DNA of 64,000 nucleotides from an uncultured Caryophanales bacterium. GTDB taxonomy: Bacteria > Bacillota_I > Bacilli_A > Acholeplasmatales > Anaeroplasmataceae. The stretch covers positions 96,079 to 160,078 of the forward strand of contig CAMOUK010000001.1 in assembly GCA_946626535.1 (NCBI GenBank). Direction: 5' to 3'. Under the pieces are notes generated by a model. That model did not search any database and was not told the origin of the DNA. It worked only from the letters and a program-made list of their open reading frames with translations. The position numbers and the translations under genes are program-made. Shown here one piece after another: positions 20,305 to 30,077 of the stretch (its first letter is position 1; every line of letters begins with the position of its first letter).

Positions 20305-22473
20305 TTAATTGTTTTCTTTATTTTCTAATTTTTTTGTAGCCTTTAATAAAGCGTCTTTTCTAGATAAATCAATACCCTTTTCGCTTACATTAATGCATTT
20401 AACAATGATTTCATCATTGATAGAAACTACATCCTCTGGCTTTTCTACTCTTTCTAATGCAAGCTTAGAAATGTGACATAAGCCCTCACATCCTGGCCAT
20501 AATTCAACGAATACACCATACTTTTCAATTCTTGTTACCTTACCAGTGTAGATTTGACCTACTTCTGCTTCCTTAACTGAATTTTGGATATATTCAAGAC
20601 AAGCCTTAGCTGTATCCATATTTGAGTGCATAACATATAATCTACCATCTTGTTCAAGATCAATCTTAACGTTATCGAACTTCTTGATAGTTTCGTTAAT
20701 AACCTTACCACCAGCACCGATAACATCCTTAATCTTATCAGGATTAATCATACAAGTAACAACCTTTGGTGCATACTTAGATAATTCTTTTCTAGGTGCA
20801 GGAATTGTTTGCATCATATGGTCTAGAATTTGTAATCTACCCTTCTTAGCTTGGTATAAAGCTTCCTTTAAAATTTGATATGTAATACCTCTTACCTTAA
20901 TATCCATCTGTAAAGCTGTGATACCATCTTTAGTACCTGCAACCTTGAAATCCATATCTCCTAGGTGGTCTTCCATACCTTGGATATCTGTTAATATTGT
21001 ATAGTGGTCATTATCAGTCATAATAAGACCCATAGCGATACCTGCAACAGGAGCCTTAATAGGAACACCGGCAGCCATTAATGCTAATGTACCAGAACAA
21101 ATAGTAGCTTGTGATGAAGAACCATTTGATTCTAAAATTTCAGAAACTACTCTTATTGTATATGGGAATTCATCCTCTGATGGAATAACATAAGATAATG
21201 CTCTTTCACCTAAAGCACCATGACCAATTTCTCTTCTACCAGGTGAACCATAACGTCCAGTTTCACCTACTGAGAATTGTGGGAAATTATAGTGAAGCAT
21301 AAATCTCTTATTATCTTCTTCACCTAAACCATCGATAATTTGGCTATCTAAAGCTAATGAACCTAATGTTACTGTACCTAAGCTTTGAGTTTGACCACGA
21401 GTAAATAAAGCAGAACCATGTACTCTTGGTAAAACATCGATTCTAGATGATAGAGGTCTAATTTCATCAACAGCTCTTCCATCTGGTCTAATCTTATCAA
21501 CAGCAATCATTCTTCTAACTTCGCCGTGTAAAATTTCATCTAATGTATATTGAACATGCTTTAAGTATTCTTCCTTAGCTTCAGTATCAATAACCTTAAT
21601 ACCGCCTACTTCTTTGATAAATACCTTTTCATCGAAGTGTGCTAAAGTTTCCTCATTAACTGCATCAATTGCAGCATAACGTTCAAGCTTATCCTCAACT
21701 CTAATAGCCTTAATAAGCTTTTCTTCAGCATATTCTTTAACTTGTGCTTCAATCTCAGGATCAACATGGAATAATTCTACTTGATACTTTTCTTTTCCAC
21801 ATTCCTTAACGATTTCTTCTTGGAATTCACATAATTTAATAATTTCAGCATGACCGAACTTTAATGCTTCCCACATATCATCTTCAGATACGAATCTAGC
21901 ACCAGCTTCTACCATGTTGATTGCATCCTTTGTACCAGCAACAGTTAAATTAATTTCAGATACCTCTAATTGTTCTGGTGTTGGATTTATAATTAATTTA
22001 CCATCAACCTTACCAACAACAACTCCAGCGATAGGTCCTTCAAAAGGAATATCTGAAATCATTAATGATAATGATGATCCTAGCATTGCAGCCATAGCTG
22101 TTGAACAATCTGGATCTGATGATAATACTGTGTTTACAACTTGAACTTCATTTCTAAAACCCTCAGCGAATAAAGGTCTAATAGGTCTATCAATTAATCT
22201 TGAAACTAGTGTTTCATGTTCAGAAGGACGACCTTCCCTTCTTAAAAAGCCTCCAGGAATTTTACCTGCAGCATATAATTTTTCTTGGTATAAAACCATC
22301 AATGGGAAAAAGTCAGCAGTTGATGCTACATTATTAGAAACAGACGCTGATAAAACTGTGCTTTCTCCGTAAGATACCATACAAGCACCACTAGCTTGCT
22401 TAGCTACCTCACCTATCTCAATTACAAGTGGACGTCCTGCCCAATCATATGAGAATTTCTTAACTTCACTCAT
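20305..22473 (-). CDS. pnp: Polyribonucleotide nucleotidyltransferase
   Basis: 722 residues, normal length for PNPase, the phosphorolytic 3'-5' exoribonuclease of RNA decay. Two RNase PH-like domains are visible: the first holds '[22 protein letters not shown]', the second 'RTSG'-type phosphate-binding residues around '[20 protein letters not shown]'. A KH domain ('[14 protein letters not shown]', near 565) and a C-terminal S1 domain ('[20 protein letters not shown]') follow. AAGGAG lies 8 nt before the ATG. The gene has its own promoter region with an inverted repeat and its own terminator, so it looks monocistronic. In many Bacilli pnp directly follows rpsO, as here apart from one broken gene. 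Confidence 0.98.
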   Translation of the reverse strand: MSEVKKFSYDWAGRPLVIEIGEVAKQASGACMVSYGESTVLSASVSNNVASTADFFPLMVLYQEKLYAAGKIPGGFLRREGRPSEHETLVSRLIDRPIRPLFAEGFRNEVQVVNTVLSSDPDCSTAMAAMLGSSLSLMISDIPFEGPIAGVVVGKVDGKLIINPTPEQLEVSEINLTVAGTKDAINMVEAGARFVSEDDMWEALKFGHAEIIKLCEFQEEIVKECGKEKYQVELFHVDPEIEAQVKEYAEEKLIKAIRVEDKLERYAAIDAVNEETLAHFDEKVFIKEVGGIKVIDTEAKEEYLKHVQYTLDEILHGEVRRMIAVDKIRPDGRAVDEIRPLSSRIDVLPRVHGSALFTRGQTQSLGTVTLGSLALDSQIIDGLGEEDNKRFMLHYNFPQFSVGETGRYGSPGRREIGHGALGERALSYVIPSEDEFPYTIRVVSEILESNGSSSQATICSGTLALMAAGVPIKAPVAGIAMGLIMTDNDHYTILTDIQGMEDHLGDMDFKVAGTKDGITALQMDIKVRGITYQILKEALYQAKKGRLQILDHMMQTIPAPRKELSKYAPKVVTCMINPDKIKDVIGAGGKVINETIKKFDNVKIDLEQDGRLYVMHSNMDTAKACLEYIQNSVKEAEVGQIYTGKVTRIEKYGVFVELWPGCEGLCHISKLALERVEKPEDVVSINDEIIVKCINVSEKGIDLSRKDALLKATKKLENKENN

Positions 22474-22508
22474 TTTTATTCTCCTTATTTTTATTCTTAA
22501 CCTTAAAT

Positions 22509-22530
22509 ATTATATCACAAATAATGTGAT
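22509..22530 (-). promoter_or_regulatory. pnp promoter with overlapping inverted repeat
   Basis: The extended -10 TGATATAAT (TATAAT at 22509-22514) is overlapped at its upstream edge by the inverted repeat ATCACA-N5-TGTGAT (22514-22530). The -35 is poor. The repeat could be an operator; its regulator is unknown. Confidence 0.5.
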
Positions 22531-22551
22531 TTAAAAGTAGTTATTTAAAAT

Positions 22552-22583
22552 AAAAAAAAGCCAACTTATTCTAAAAGTTGACT
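22552..22583 (-). terminator. Terminator after the broken membrane-protein gene
   Basis: The stem AGUCAACUU/AAGUUGGCU (one G-U pair, 7-nt loop) is followed by eight U on the minus strand. Confidence 0.85.
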
Positions 22584-22596
22584 TATAATTAAATCC

Positions 22597-23523
22597 TTAA
22601 TTAATTTTCTTTGGTCTCTTAATCATTTTAACTAAGCTATAAATTGATAATGCTTCTCCAACGAATATAAATAAAGCATTTAAGCCTAAATCTGTGTAAA
22701 AAGTTTTCTTAAATTGCTCTGAATAATCTAGGCAATGAACTAAGGCCTTAAAACTTCTAAGGTCAGATCCAGCCTCAATAGCAGTCTTATTAGCTACGAT
22801 AACATATATGCCTACTAAAGCGACTAAAATAACGATTAAAGTAGTTAATAAGCTCATTACTATCATAACATAATTTTGCTTACCACCAAATTTTTTATAT
22901 AAAAATACCCCAAGAGCAACTGAAACAAATGAAGCAAGCGCAGTAACATATCCTAATAATGCGAAAACTATAGTTACTATAACTCCAACTACCGCACCAA
23001 TTAAAATACCACCAAAGCCCTTTAAATAATTATTTGGACTTTCATCGAAGTTTTCATTCGCCTGTTCAACAGTCGCATTGACAGTCTCAACAGCTTGATT
23101 TGTCATTCTAACTTTGATACCTAAATATGGAACAACCTTGGCCTTTTCATCAGTTAACTCTTCACCTGATTGAGGACAAATATCACCATTTGGTGCCTCT
23201 AATTCAGTTAAAATTTCTATGATTTGGGGAAAAACCTCAGGTAGCTTCTTTTCAAAAGCACCAGCAGTTATAGCTTCAATTAATACAGCAACACCATAAT
23301 CAAATGCTTGTGATTGAACAAGTTTTATTTTTTTCTCGTTCAACTTAATAATAAAATCATTTTTCTTAGCAGCTGAAAGAAATGTTGAAAAGAAAAATAC
23401 TGGTCCTGTTGCTAATGGATTATTGATAACATTTACCTCATAGCCATCAATATGACCATATCAATTATTCTTTTCAAACGTAAAATCGTACTTTGAAAGT
23501 GCGTTAATAATGTGTTTATTCAT
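22597..23523 (-). pseudogene. Membrane protein gene with in-frame TGA at codon 21
   Basis: A good start (ATG at 23521-23523, GGGGA 6 nt upstream, promoter TTGCAT-17-TATAAT) opens a frame reading MNKHIINALSKYDFTFEKNN, then TGA at 23461-23463, then continues in the same frame without a further stop for 287 codons to 22597. The context 'KNN-stop-YGHIDGYEV' suggests a lost Trp codon (TGG to TGA). The body has a cytoplasmic part with 'CPQSGEEL' and TM helices within about 165-290, including a Gly/Val-rich pair. No ATG restart lies near the stop; the first usable codon downstream is a TTG at 23343. I do not recognise the family. A sequencing error or natural readthrough are alternatives. Confidence 0.75.
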
Positions 23524-23553
23524 ATAAATCCCCTAATACTACACGTATGATAC

Positions 23554-23582
23554 ATTATACAGATTAACCACTTTCAATGCAA
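23554..23582 (-). promoter_or_regulatory. Promoter of the TGA-interrupted gene
   Basis: TTGCAT (23577-23582), a 17-nt spacer and a perfect TATAAT (23554-23559). The intact promoter and ribosome site argue that the gene was recently functional. Confidence 0.7.
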
Positions 23583-23660
23583 TATCAAACAAATATAATT
23601 TTAAATTTTTATAATATTTTGTTCAATAATTCAAAAAACATAATAATTAATTTTAAGCAA

Positions 23661-23684
23661 AAGAAAAAGGTCCAAATGGACCTC
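23661..23684 (-). terminator. rpsO terminator
   Basis: The stem AGGUCC/GGACCU (23668-23683) is followed by UUUUUCUUUU, 6 nt after the rpsO stop. Confidence 0.85.
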
Positions 23685-23689
23685 TATGA

Positions 23690-23956
23690 CTACTTTCTTA
23701 AACCTAAAGATTTAACTAAAGCTTCATATTTTTCTAAATCATTCTTCTTTAAATAATTTAATAAAGATTTTCTATGACCGATCTTAATCATAAGACCTCT
23801 CTTAGAATGGAAATCATGAATATGTGTTTGGAAATGAACGTTTAAATCGTCGATTTCTGCTGTAAGTAAAGCGATTTGTACTTCGATTGAACCAGTATCC
23901 TTTGCATCCTTACCATATTTTGCAATGATTTCTTGCTTAACTTCTTTTGTTAACAT
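23690..23956 (-). CDS. rpsO: Ribosomal protein S15
   Basis: 88 residues, the standard length for uS15, a primary 16S rRNA-binding protein of the small-subunit platform. Family features are visible: 'DTGSIEVQIALLTAEI', 'HxxTHxxDxHSKRGL' as 'HFQTHIHDFHSKRGL', and 'GHRKSLLNYLKKND'. AGGAGG lies 6 nt before the ATG. It is transcribed alone from an extended -10 promoter with a structured leader, as expected for S15 autoregulation, and ends at its own terminator. Confidence 0.98.
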   Translation of the reverse strand: MLTKEVKQEIIAKYGKDAKDTGSIEVQIALLTAEIDDLNVHFQTHIHDFHSKRGLMIKIGHRKSLLNYLKKNDLEKYEALVKSLGLRK

Positions 23957-24032
23957 ATTGTCCTCCTAAATTTAATAAATTCACGTTTATCTAAGATATG
24001 GATAGGACAATCCTATATCCGGGATAACGCAC
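23957..24032 (-). ncRNA. Probable rpsO leader (S15 autoregulatory RNA)
   Basis: The roughly 75-nt leader contains a stem GGAUAUAGGA-UUG-UCCUAUCC and a longer-range pairing of GUUAUC with GAUAAAC around it, giving a junction-like fold before the AGGAGG. S15 leaders of this kind repress translation when S15 binds. I assign it from position and pairing, not from a covariance model match. Confidence 0.55.
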
Positions 24033-24038
24033 GTTAGT

Positions 24039-24067
24039 ATTCTAACACTATTAAGCGCTAAAATCAA
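24039..24067 (-). promoter_or_regulatory. rpsO promoter
   Basis: TTGATT (24062-24067), a 17-nt spacer and TAGAAT (24039-24044) with TGT before the -10. It starts inside the short gap after ribF. Confidence 0.7.
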
Positions 24068-24070
24068 CTA

Positions 24071-24982
24071 TTATTTTGTATAATTTAAATCTCCGGCAAG
24101 CTCAAGACAAGTTGCCTTATCTTTTTTCATTTGCTTAATTAAATCATCTATGCTATCAAACTTCTTTTCGTCTCTAATTCTATCTATAAAATAGACTTCT
24201 ATATTTGACATATAAATATCATCATCAAAGCCAAAAATATTAACCTCTAGCCTTGGCTTATCAACATATTCAACTGTTGGATTATGACCAATATTTGCCA
24301 TACCTAAATATGGAATACCATCAACTATGACATTAACAAAATAAACTCCAGTTTTTGGAACAAAGAAATTCTTATAATCTACATTAGCTGTTGGAAAGCC
24401 TAATATTCTTCCTTTTTGAATACCATAAACAACATTTCCTCTTATAGAAAATTGTCTACCAAGCATTCTTGTAGCTTCCTTAACATTACCTGAGGATAAT
24501 AATTCTCTAATATATGTTGATGATACTCTAACATCACCCATAATGAATTTTTTAACCTCGTAAAATTCAAATTCCTTCTCTAAATCCTTTATTGTTCCTT
24601 CAGCTCTTCTAGCAAATGTAAAATCATAGCCACATACGCATGATTTTATATTCATCTTATGTAGTGCTTCTATAAATTCTTCTTTAGTCATAGAAGCTAC
24701 TTCCTCACTAAACTCAACAACAATAAGATAATCTACGCCCATTTTAGATATAACATCTGTCTTCTTTTCAAGTGGTGTAATTAAAGGATAATTTGGAATC
24801 TTCTTTAAAAACACTGATGGATGCGGATAAAATGTCAAAACAGCGGATTTAAGACCGTGTCTTTTACATTCATCAATTAGCTTTTGATGTCCTAAATGAA
24901 CACCATCAAAATTACCTATTGCCGCACATACAGGTTCTGGAAGGGATATGAAGTTTTTGTCCTTAATATAAATAGATTTCAT
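24071..24982 (-). CDS. ribF: Bifunctional riboflavin kinase / FMN adenylyltransferase
   Basis: 303 residues, typical length. The N-terminal nucleotidyltransferase domain shows 'GNFDGVHLGHQ' (23-33) and 'FYPHP'. The C-terminal flavokinase domain shows 'GRILGFPTANVDY' and 'YxGMANIGxNPT' (as 'YLGMANIGHNPTV'). It converts imported riboflavin to FMN and FAD in the cytoplasm. No riboflavin biosynthesis genes are seen, which fits the riboswitch-controlled RibU-like importer at 62.7 kb. It is the last gene of the thyA-to-ribF run, 9 nt after truB; truB-ribF is a common Bacilli pair. Confidence 0.97.
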   Translation of the reverse strand: MKSIYIKDKNFISLPEPVCAAIGNFDGVHLGHQKLIDECKRHGLKSAVLTFYPHPSVFLKKIPNYPLITPLEKKTDVISKMGVDYLIVVEFSEEVASMTKEEFIEALHKMNIKSCVCGYDFTFARRAEGTIKDLEKEFEFYEVKKFIMGDVRVSSTYIRELLSSGNVKEATRMLGRQFSIRGNVVYGIQKGRILGFPTANVDYKNFFVPKTGVYFVNVIVDGIPYLGMANIGHNPTVEYVDKPRLEVNIFGFDDDIYMSNIEVYFIDRIRDEKKFDSIDDLIKQMKKDKATCLELAGDLNYTK

Positions 24983-24991
24983 AAGATTCCT

Positions 24992-25846
24992 CTAAAAGAT
25001 TAAAACAGGCTTATACTTGTTTTTTTCTTTTTCTTCATATATAGCTATTATACCAAATTTATCACAAACATAAAAGTTTCCACTAATAGTAGTTTGCCTT
25101 TCATCAAGCTCAACACCATTTTTAACAAGCTTAGCAATATAATCATCTACTATTACTTTTGGAAAATCAAAAAACTCTTCAATTGTAATTAATTTAGTCT
25201 CATTAATTTCATCAATACTGATGGCTTTATCTATATTAAATCCACCAGTACTTATTCTTCTTAGTTCCTTAACAATCGCACAGCCATCAAGCATCATACC
25301 TAAATCCCTAGCGAGACTTCTAATATAAAATCCTCTTGAAACCTTTAATAAAACATCAATTTCATAGTGGTTATCAATATATCTTAAATCAGATTTTAGC
25401 TCATATGCAAAAAGTCTTCCTTCTCTAGGTAAAACCTCAACCTCAATATTTTTATATTGATATTCATAAAGCTTTTTACCATTAACCTTAATAGCTGAGG
25501 TCATAGGTGGAATCCAAGCTTTTTTCTTAAGTAATTCATCTAAGGCTTTTTTAATATCTTTAATATCAAGTTTCATTTCAACATCTTTAGTTATCTTTCC
25601 ATCCATATCTAAAGATGTTGAATCAATACCAAAAATGATAGTTGAAATATATTCCTTACTATCTTCTTCAATAAGTCTTAAAAGCTTTGTAGCCTTATTT
25701 ACCGCAACAACCATTACACCTGTGGCGTTAGGATCTAAGGTACCAAAGTGGCCTACCTTTTTAGTATTAAGTTTTTTCTTTACAATATTACATAAATCAA
25801 AGGATGTCATATTCTTTGGTTTATCAATTATAAAAAAGCCATCCAT
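24992..25846 (-). CDS. truB: tRNA pseudouridine(55) synthase
   Basis: 284 residues from the ATG at 25846, selected because AAGGAA lies 7-8 nt upstream and the family begins 'MDGFFIIDKPKNMTS'; an upstream ATG at 25870 has no ribosome site. The catalytic motif 'GHFGTLDPNATGVM' holds Asp38. It makes pseudouridine 55 in the tRNA T-loop. The start lies inside the 3' end of the MATE gene (23-bp overlap), so the two are translationally linked. ribF follows 9 nt later. Confidence 0.96.
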   Translation of the reverse strand: MDGFFIIDKPKNMTSFDLCNIVKKKLNTKKVGHFGTLDPNATGVMVVAVNKATKLLRLIEEDSKEYISTIIFGIDSTSLDMDGKITKDVEMKLDIKDIKKALDELLKKKAWIPPMTSAIKVNGKKLYEYQYKNIEVEVLPREGRLFAYELKSDLRYIDNHYEIDVLLKVSRGFYIRSLARDLGMMLDGCAIVKELRRISTGGFNIDKAISIDEINETKLITIEEFFDFPKVIVDDYIAKLVKNGVELDERQTTISGNFYVCDKFGIIAIYEEKEKNKYKPVLIF

Positions 25847-27113
25847 AATATCTTTCCTTCTTATAGACATAGTATAAAAGTTGTACTGCGATAAATAATA
25901 AAATGTATTGGATTATTGTAAAGCCAATCCATAAGCCCTTAAGTTCTAGTCTTGGACATAATATAGTAAAAATTAAAGGTGTTAAAACTACAGGCTCAAT
26001 AATAGTTAAAATATTAGCCTTCATCTTATCATTTATCGAATATAGGTATGAGCATGAAACCTTAGTTATAGAAATAGCAAGAAAGCCAATTAAATAATAT
26101 TTAATCGCATCATCAAAATAACTTCTAGCTGTATTTGATAAATTATATAAGTCCTTTAATTCATCATTAAAATGATAGATTAAAACATTTAAGATTGAAA
26201 CTAAAATTATGCTTGTAAGTATACAAAAGCCTAGCATTCTATGATTTTCTTTAGCCTTATAGGCCTTAACACTATTTTCAGAAAACAACGGCTGAACACC
26301 ATCTCCTGCTGCCTGGGCAGTAGCGTTAATAATATATAAAATGTAGCTTAATAGCGTATAGGCCCGAACAGCCTCATTTCCTCCATATTTTACGCATAAA
26401 TAATTAGTTAAAATTAAGATAAAGGCATATGAATAATTAAGGACAAATGGGGCAGATGCACCTAGGAAAAATTCCTTAATTAGCCTCTTACTAAATATTG
26501 GCTTACCTAGTTCCTTAAAATAAAATAGCATACCAAATATAAATGATGCAATTAATCCTATTGTTGAAGCTAAGGCAGCCCCAAATAAAGACATATCTAA
26601 AACTATAATAAATACATAATCTAAAATAAAATTAACTACGATAGAAACTATAGATGAGACAGTTGCTACCTTAATTTTATTTGAATTTTTAAGAAGCTGT
26701 GGTAGCGCTAATCCTAATAATTGGAAGGGAGCACCAAGTAAAATTATATTTAAATACTCCATACTTAAATTAAGAGTATCTCCACTTGCCCCAAATAGAT
26801 TTAATAAAGGCTTAGCTGATATAAATAAAATTGAAGCTACAACTATAGAAAAAAGTATAACCATCAATAAAATAGCTGATTTTATCCCTTTTACACTCTT
26901 TTTATTTCTAGATATATAAATACCTCCAGAAATACCAAAAGCAATGCCAAAAGACTGTAAAATAGCCGTTATAGGCCAAGCTATATTGATGGCAGAAAGC
27001 CCAATATCGCCAATCATCTGACCTATAAACATTCCATCTACAATTACATATGAATTTATTAAAAGTGATGTTAATATCGATAAAGATATATATTTAATAA
27101 ACCTCTTATTCAT
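25824..27113 (-). CDS. MATE-family efflux transporter
   Basis: 429 residues with about 12 hydrophobic segments. The N-terminal half has the MATE features 'VDGMFIGQMIGDIGLSAINI' and 'PLFSEN' in a repeat-like second half. MATE proteins export cations, drugs or metabolites using Na+ or H+ gradients; the substrate cannot be read from sequence. It overlaps thiN by 8 bp and truB by 23 bp, an unusual insertion between housekeeping genes of the operon. Confidence 0.9.
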   Translation of the reverse strand: MNKRFIKYISLSILTSLLINSYVIVDGMFIGQMIGDIGLSAINIAWPITAILQSFGIAFGISGGIYISRNKKSVKGIKSAILLMVILFSIVVASILFISAKPLLNLFGASGDTLNLSMEYLNIILLGAPFQLLGLALPQLLKNSNKIKVATVSSIVSIVVNFILDYVFIIVLDMSLFGAALASTIGLIASFIFGMLFYFKELGKPIFSKRLIKEFFLGASAPFVLNYSYAFILILTNYLCVKYGGNEAVRAYTLLSYILYIINATAQAAGDGVQPLFSENSVKAYKAKENHRMLGFCILTSIILVSILNVLIYHFNDELKDLYNLSNTARSYFDDAIKYYLIGFLAISITKVSCSYLYSINDKMKANILTIIEPVVLTPLIFTILCPRLELKGLWIGFTIIQYILLFIAVQLLYYVYKKERYYGWLFYN

Positions 27114-27711
27114 CGTCTTTTGTTTCTATTACTAATAATTTTCCTTCTAATTTTACTTCTACTATATCATCTTTCTTTTCATTAGATAAGCATAGAGGAT
27201 CTAATCTTTTTAAATTATATTTTTCTAAATCATATTTAAAGCCCTTTAGGCTAATATAGGTATTATCATCAAGTGAAAAAAATGAAATAAATTTATATTC
27301 ATTTCTAATTATTTTAAAATCATTTTCTCTATAATAAATTAAGGAATTATTATCTTTTAAAATAATATTTTTTGATAATTCTAAATATAATAAAATCGCA
27401 TATAAATGTTCAATTCTCTTACCTTGAATACCACCTAAAATAAGTATTTCATCATAATCTTTAACTAAATTTATGGCATGTTCAGTATCTGAATCATCCT
27501 TAATTGGATTTAGTTTAATTATTTTAGTTTCTTTTTCAATTAATTTTAATTCTTCATCTGAAATTGAATCAAAATCACCAACTGCTAAATCCATCTTAAT
27601 ATTATTTTGATGTAGATAAAGTGCTCCTTTATCTACACCTATAATATAGGAATTTTTAAAATCTTCTTTATCAATTTTATAATTATTACCTATTACTAAA
27701 GTAGCCCTCAT
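27106..27711 (-). CDS. thiN: Thiamine diphosphokinase
   Basis: 201 residues, slightly below the usual 210-220. Catalytic-domain motifs 'GVDKGA' (25-30), 'GDFDS' (45-49) and 'DDSDTEHA' (72-79) are intact. The C-terminal thiamin-binding domain contains 'SFFSLDD' and a more divergent end. It phosphorylates thiamine to thiamine diphosphate in one step and points to thiamine salvage. It starts 2 nt after mutS2 and overlaps the MATE gene. Confidence 0.93.
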   Translation of the reverse strand: MRATLVIGNNYKIDKEDFKNSYIIGVDKGALYLHQNNIKMDLAVGDFDSISDEELKLIEKETKIIKLNPIKDDSDTEHAINLVKDYDEILILGGIQGKRIEHLYAILLYLELSKNIILKDNNSLIYYRENDFKIIRNEYKFISFFSLDDNTYISLKGFKYDLEKYNLKRLDPLCLSNEKKDDIVEVKLEGKLLVIETKDDE

Positions 27712-27713
27712 AA

Positions 27714-30026
27714 TTATTTTAAGAATACAACAGTTACACCGTTTAATCCTTCTCCTTCACCACCATATCGATATGATTTAACATAGCTACAGTTCTTTAA
27801 ATAATCCCAAACAGCCTTTCTAATAGCTCCCGTACCAAAGCCATGAATAATTGTTACTGACTCAAGATTACCTAATATAGCTTGGTCCAAATATGAATCC
27901 ATTAAAGGTTTAACCTCTTCATATCTTTTACCTCTTAGGTCTAAAGATAATGTAGCGTGACTTGCTGGATTATAGCCAGAAAGACGAGTTTGCTTAACCT
28001 CCTTTGGCTTTGGCTTTGCAGAAAGTCTAAGCTCACCCTTAGTAAATTCCATCGCAAATTGACCTACATTAACGATATATTTATCCTTCTTTATACTAGA
28101 TATAGTTCCATATTTTTCATATTTTTTAATTAATACATAATCGCCAACTGAAAAATCATAATTATCTAAATCAATTTCTTCTTCATTATTAAGATTTCTA
28201 ATCTTATGCTTTAAAGATGCAAGCTCATGCTCTTTAAAATTAGCTTCGCTCATATTCTTAATTTCATCGATTAAATTTTTAGATTCTTCCTTAGTCTTTT
28301 CAATAATCTCTTTAGCCTTTAAATTAGCTTCACTAATAATCTTATCGGTCTTATTTTGTAATTCTATCTTTTTCTTATTAACCTCATCTAAAAGCTTATT
28401 ATATTCTTTTTCCTTTTGCTTTAATTCTTCTTCCATTTGATTAAGCTTATTCATCTTTTCTTCTAAATTAGCCATAAATGAAGCTGATTCAGTTGTATTA
28501 GAATTAAGCTCCTCTTTACTTCTTTGAATTATTTCTGAATTTAAGCCTAAGTTAGAAGCTATCTCAATAGCGTTAGATCTACCTGGAATACCAAGAAGTA
28601 ATCTATAAGTAGGCATAAAGGTCTTAGAATTAAATTCAACAGACGCATTACAAATATTTGGATTATCATAAGCATATTTTTTCAAATCTGAATAATGGGT
28701 TGTACAAATAATTTTTGAACCCTTATTATTTAGATAATCAATTATCGCAATAGCTAAGCTAGAACCCTCCTTAGGGTCTGTACCACTACCAAGCTCATCA
28801 AGTAAAATTAAAGCCTTATCGTTAGCTAATTCGATAATCTTAACTATTTTTTTCATATGTGAAGAGAATGTTGATAGTGATTGTTCAATAGATTGCTCAT
28901 CACCAATATCTGCTAAAATATTATCAAAATAGCCAAATTTAGATTCGCTATCACAAGGTACAAATAAACCTGTATATACCATTAAATGTAGCAAGCCTAC
29001 TGTCTTTAAGGCTACAGTCTTACCACCTGTATTTGGACCGGTTATAATAATTGAAGAAAATTTATGACCTATTTCAATATCGATAGGAACAACCTTTTCC
29101 TTATTAATTAAAGGATGCTTTGCCTTCTTAATTTTAAAGGCTTGAACATCTTCAATTTGAGGTCTATTATAATCTAATTCCTTAGCCATCTTAGCCTTAG
29201 TAAATATTAAATCTAAGCTCATTAAGGCAGAATATGAATTTCTTAAATTTTCTTCCTCAGCAGCAACAAGAAGAGTTAAATTCTTTAAAATTATCGCAAT
29301 TTGTCTTCTTTCTTCTTCCTTATAGCTTTCTAACTGATTTGATATTTCAACACAGCTTGATGGTTCAATATAGGCTGTAGTATTAGATGATGAAATATCA
29401 TGAATTATTCCTGGGAAGGAATTTTTATATTCAATCTTAATTGGAAGACACATTCTTCCGTTACGCATAACAACTAAAGCCTCAGATACATATGATGATT
29501 TAGAAACTAATAATTCATTATATTTAGCTCTAAGTTTGTTGTTATATAGTGATATATTTCTTCTTGCCATAAATAATTCCTTTGAGGCATTATCTAAGAC
29601 ATTACCATCAGGACCTATGGCTAAAGTAATATTTGTTTTTAAATTTTGTGGAATATTAAAAGAATCTAAATATTTCTTTAGATAATTAACATCCATCTTT
29701 AAGTTTTTTAATTGATCAAAATATTTTAAATCATTTTGTAAAACATCAATTAAATATACTATATCAAGTAGTTCCTGCTCACTTAAGATACTTCCAATTG
29801 AAGCCTTTTTTAGTATTTCAATAATATTTGTATCAATATTATAAAAATAGCCAAGCTTAACAATCGCATCAAGTGCTTCATTTGTTTCATTAATTCCTTC
29901 TAAAATCCGCTCATAATTTGAATAAGGAACTAATTCATCAATTTGTTCTTTAGTATATTTAATTGTAGAATAATCTTTTAGAATTTCTTTTATTTTATTA
30001 AATTCTAATAAATTTAAATCGTACAT
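27714..30026 (-). CDS. mutS2: Endonuclease MutS2
   Basis: 770 residues from the ATG at 30026, which has AAAGGTGA upstream; a GTG at 30035 overlaps that site. The ATPase core shows 'GPNTGGKT' (Walker A), 'LLDELGSGTDPKEGS' (Walker B) and 'CTTHY'. A long Glu/Lys coiled coil (about 500-600) and a C-terminal Smr nuclease domain ('LDLRGKRYEEV', 'IIHGFGTGAIRKAV') complete the MutS2 layout. MutS2 suppresses recombination and rescues collided ribosomes in Bacillus. This may matter in a genome carrying highly repetitive LRR genes. A hairpin lies in the 40-nt gap before it. Confidence 0.97.
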   Translation of the reverse strand: MYDLNLLEFNKIKEILKDYSTIKYTKEQIDELVPYSNYERILEGINETNEALDAIVKLGYFYNIDTNIIEILKKASIGSILSEQELLDIVYLIDVLQNDLKYFDQLKNLKMDVNYLKKYLDSFNIPQNLKTNITLAIGPDGNVLDNASKELFMARRNISLYNNKLRAKYNELLVSKSSYVSEALVVMRNGRMCLPIKIEYKNSFPGIIHDISSSNTTAYIEPSSCVEISNQLESYKEEERRQIAIILKNLTLLVAAEEENLRNSYSALMSLDLIFTKAKMAKELDYNRPQIEDVQAFKIKKAKHPLINKEKVVPIDIEIGHKFSSIIITGPNTGGKTVALKTVGLLHLMVYTGLFVPCDSESKFGYFDNILADIGDEQSIEQSLSTFSSHMKKIVKIIELANDKALILLDELGSGTDPKEGSSLAIAIIDYLNNKGSKIICTTHYSDLKKYAYDNPNICNASVEFNSKTFMPTYRLLLGIPGRSNAIEIASNLGLNSEIIQRSKEELNSNTTESASFMANLEEKMNKLNQMEEELKQKEKEYNKLLDEVNKKKIELQNKTDKIISEANLKAKEIIEKTKEESKNLIDEIKNMSEANFKEHELASLKHKIRNLNNEEEIDLDNYDFSVGDYVLIKKYEKYGTISSIKKDKYIVNVGQFAMEFTKGELRLSAKPKPKEVKQTRLSGYNPASHATLSLDLRGKRYEEVKPLMDSYLDQAILGNLESVTIIHGFGTGAIRKAVWDYLKNCSYVKSYRYGGEGEGLNGVTVVFLK

Positions 30027-30048
30027 ATAAATCACCTTTAAAAAGAAT

Positions 30049-30077
30049 AAGAAATATAAGCTAAACCTATATTTCTT
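30049..30077 (-). terminator. Hairpin before mutS2, possible attenuator
   Basis: The 10-bp stem AAGAAAUAUA/UAUAUUUCUU with a 9-nt loop includes the stop region of the preceding gene and is followed by AUUCUUUUU. It could partly terminate transcription between the small membrane proteins and mutS2. Confidence 0.5.

Noticed and set aside
23461..23463. UGA read as Trp (code 4)
   Set aside because: Trp is encoded by TGG throughout, and TGA ends real genes, for example at the ATGA overlap at 7373-7376. A single internal TGA does not support reassignment.
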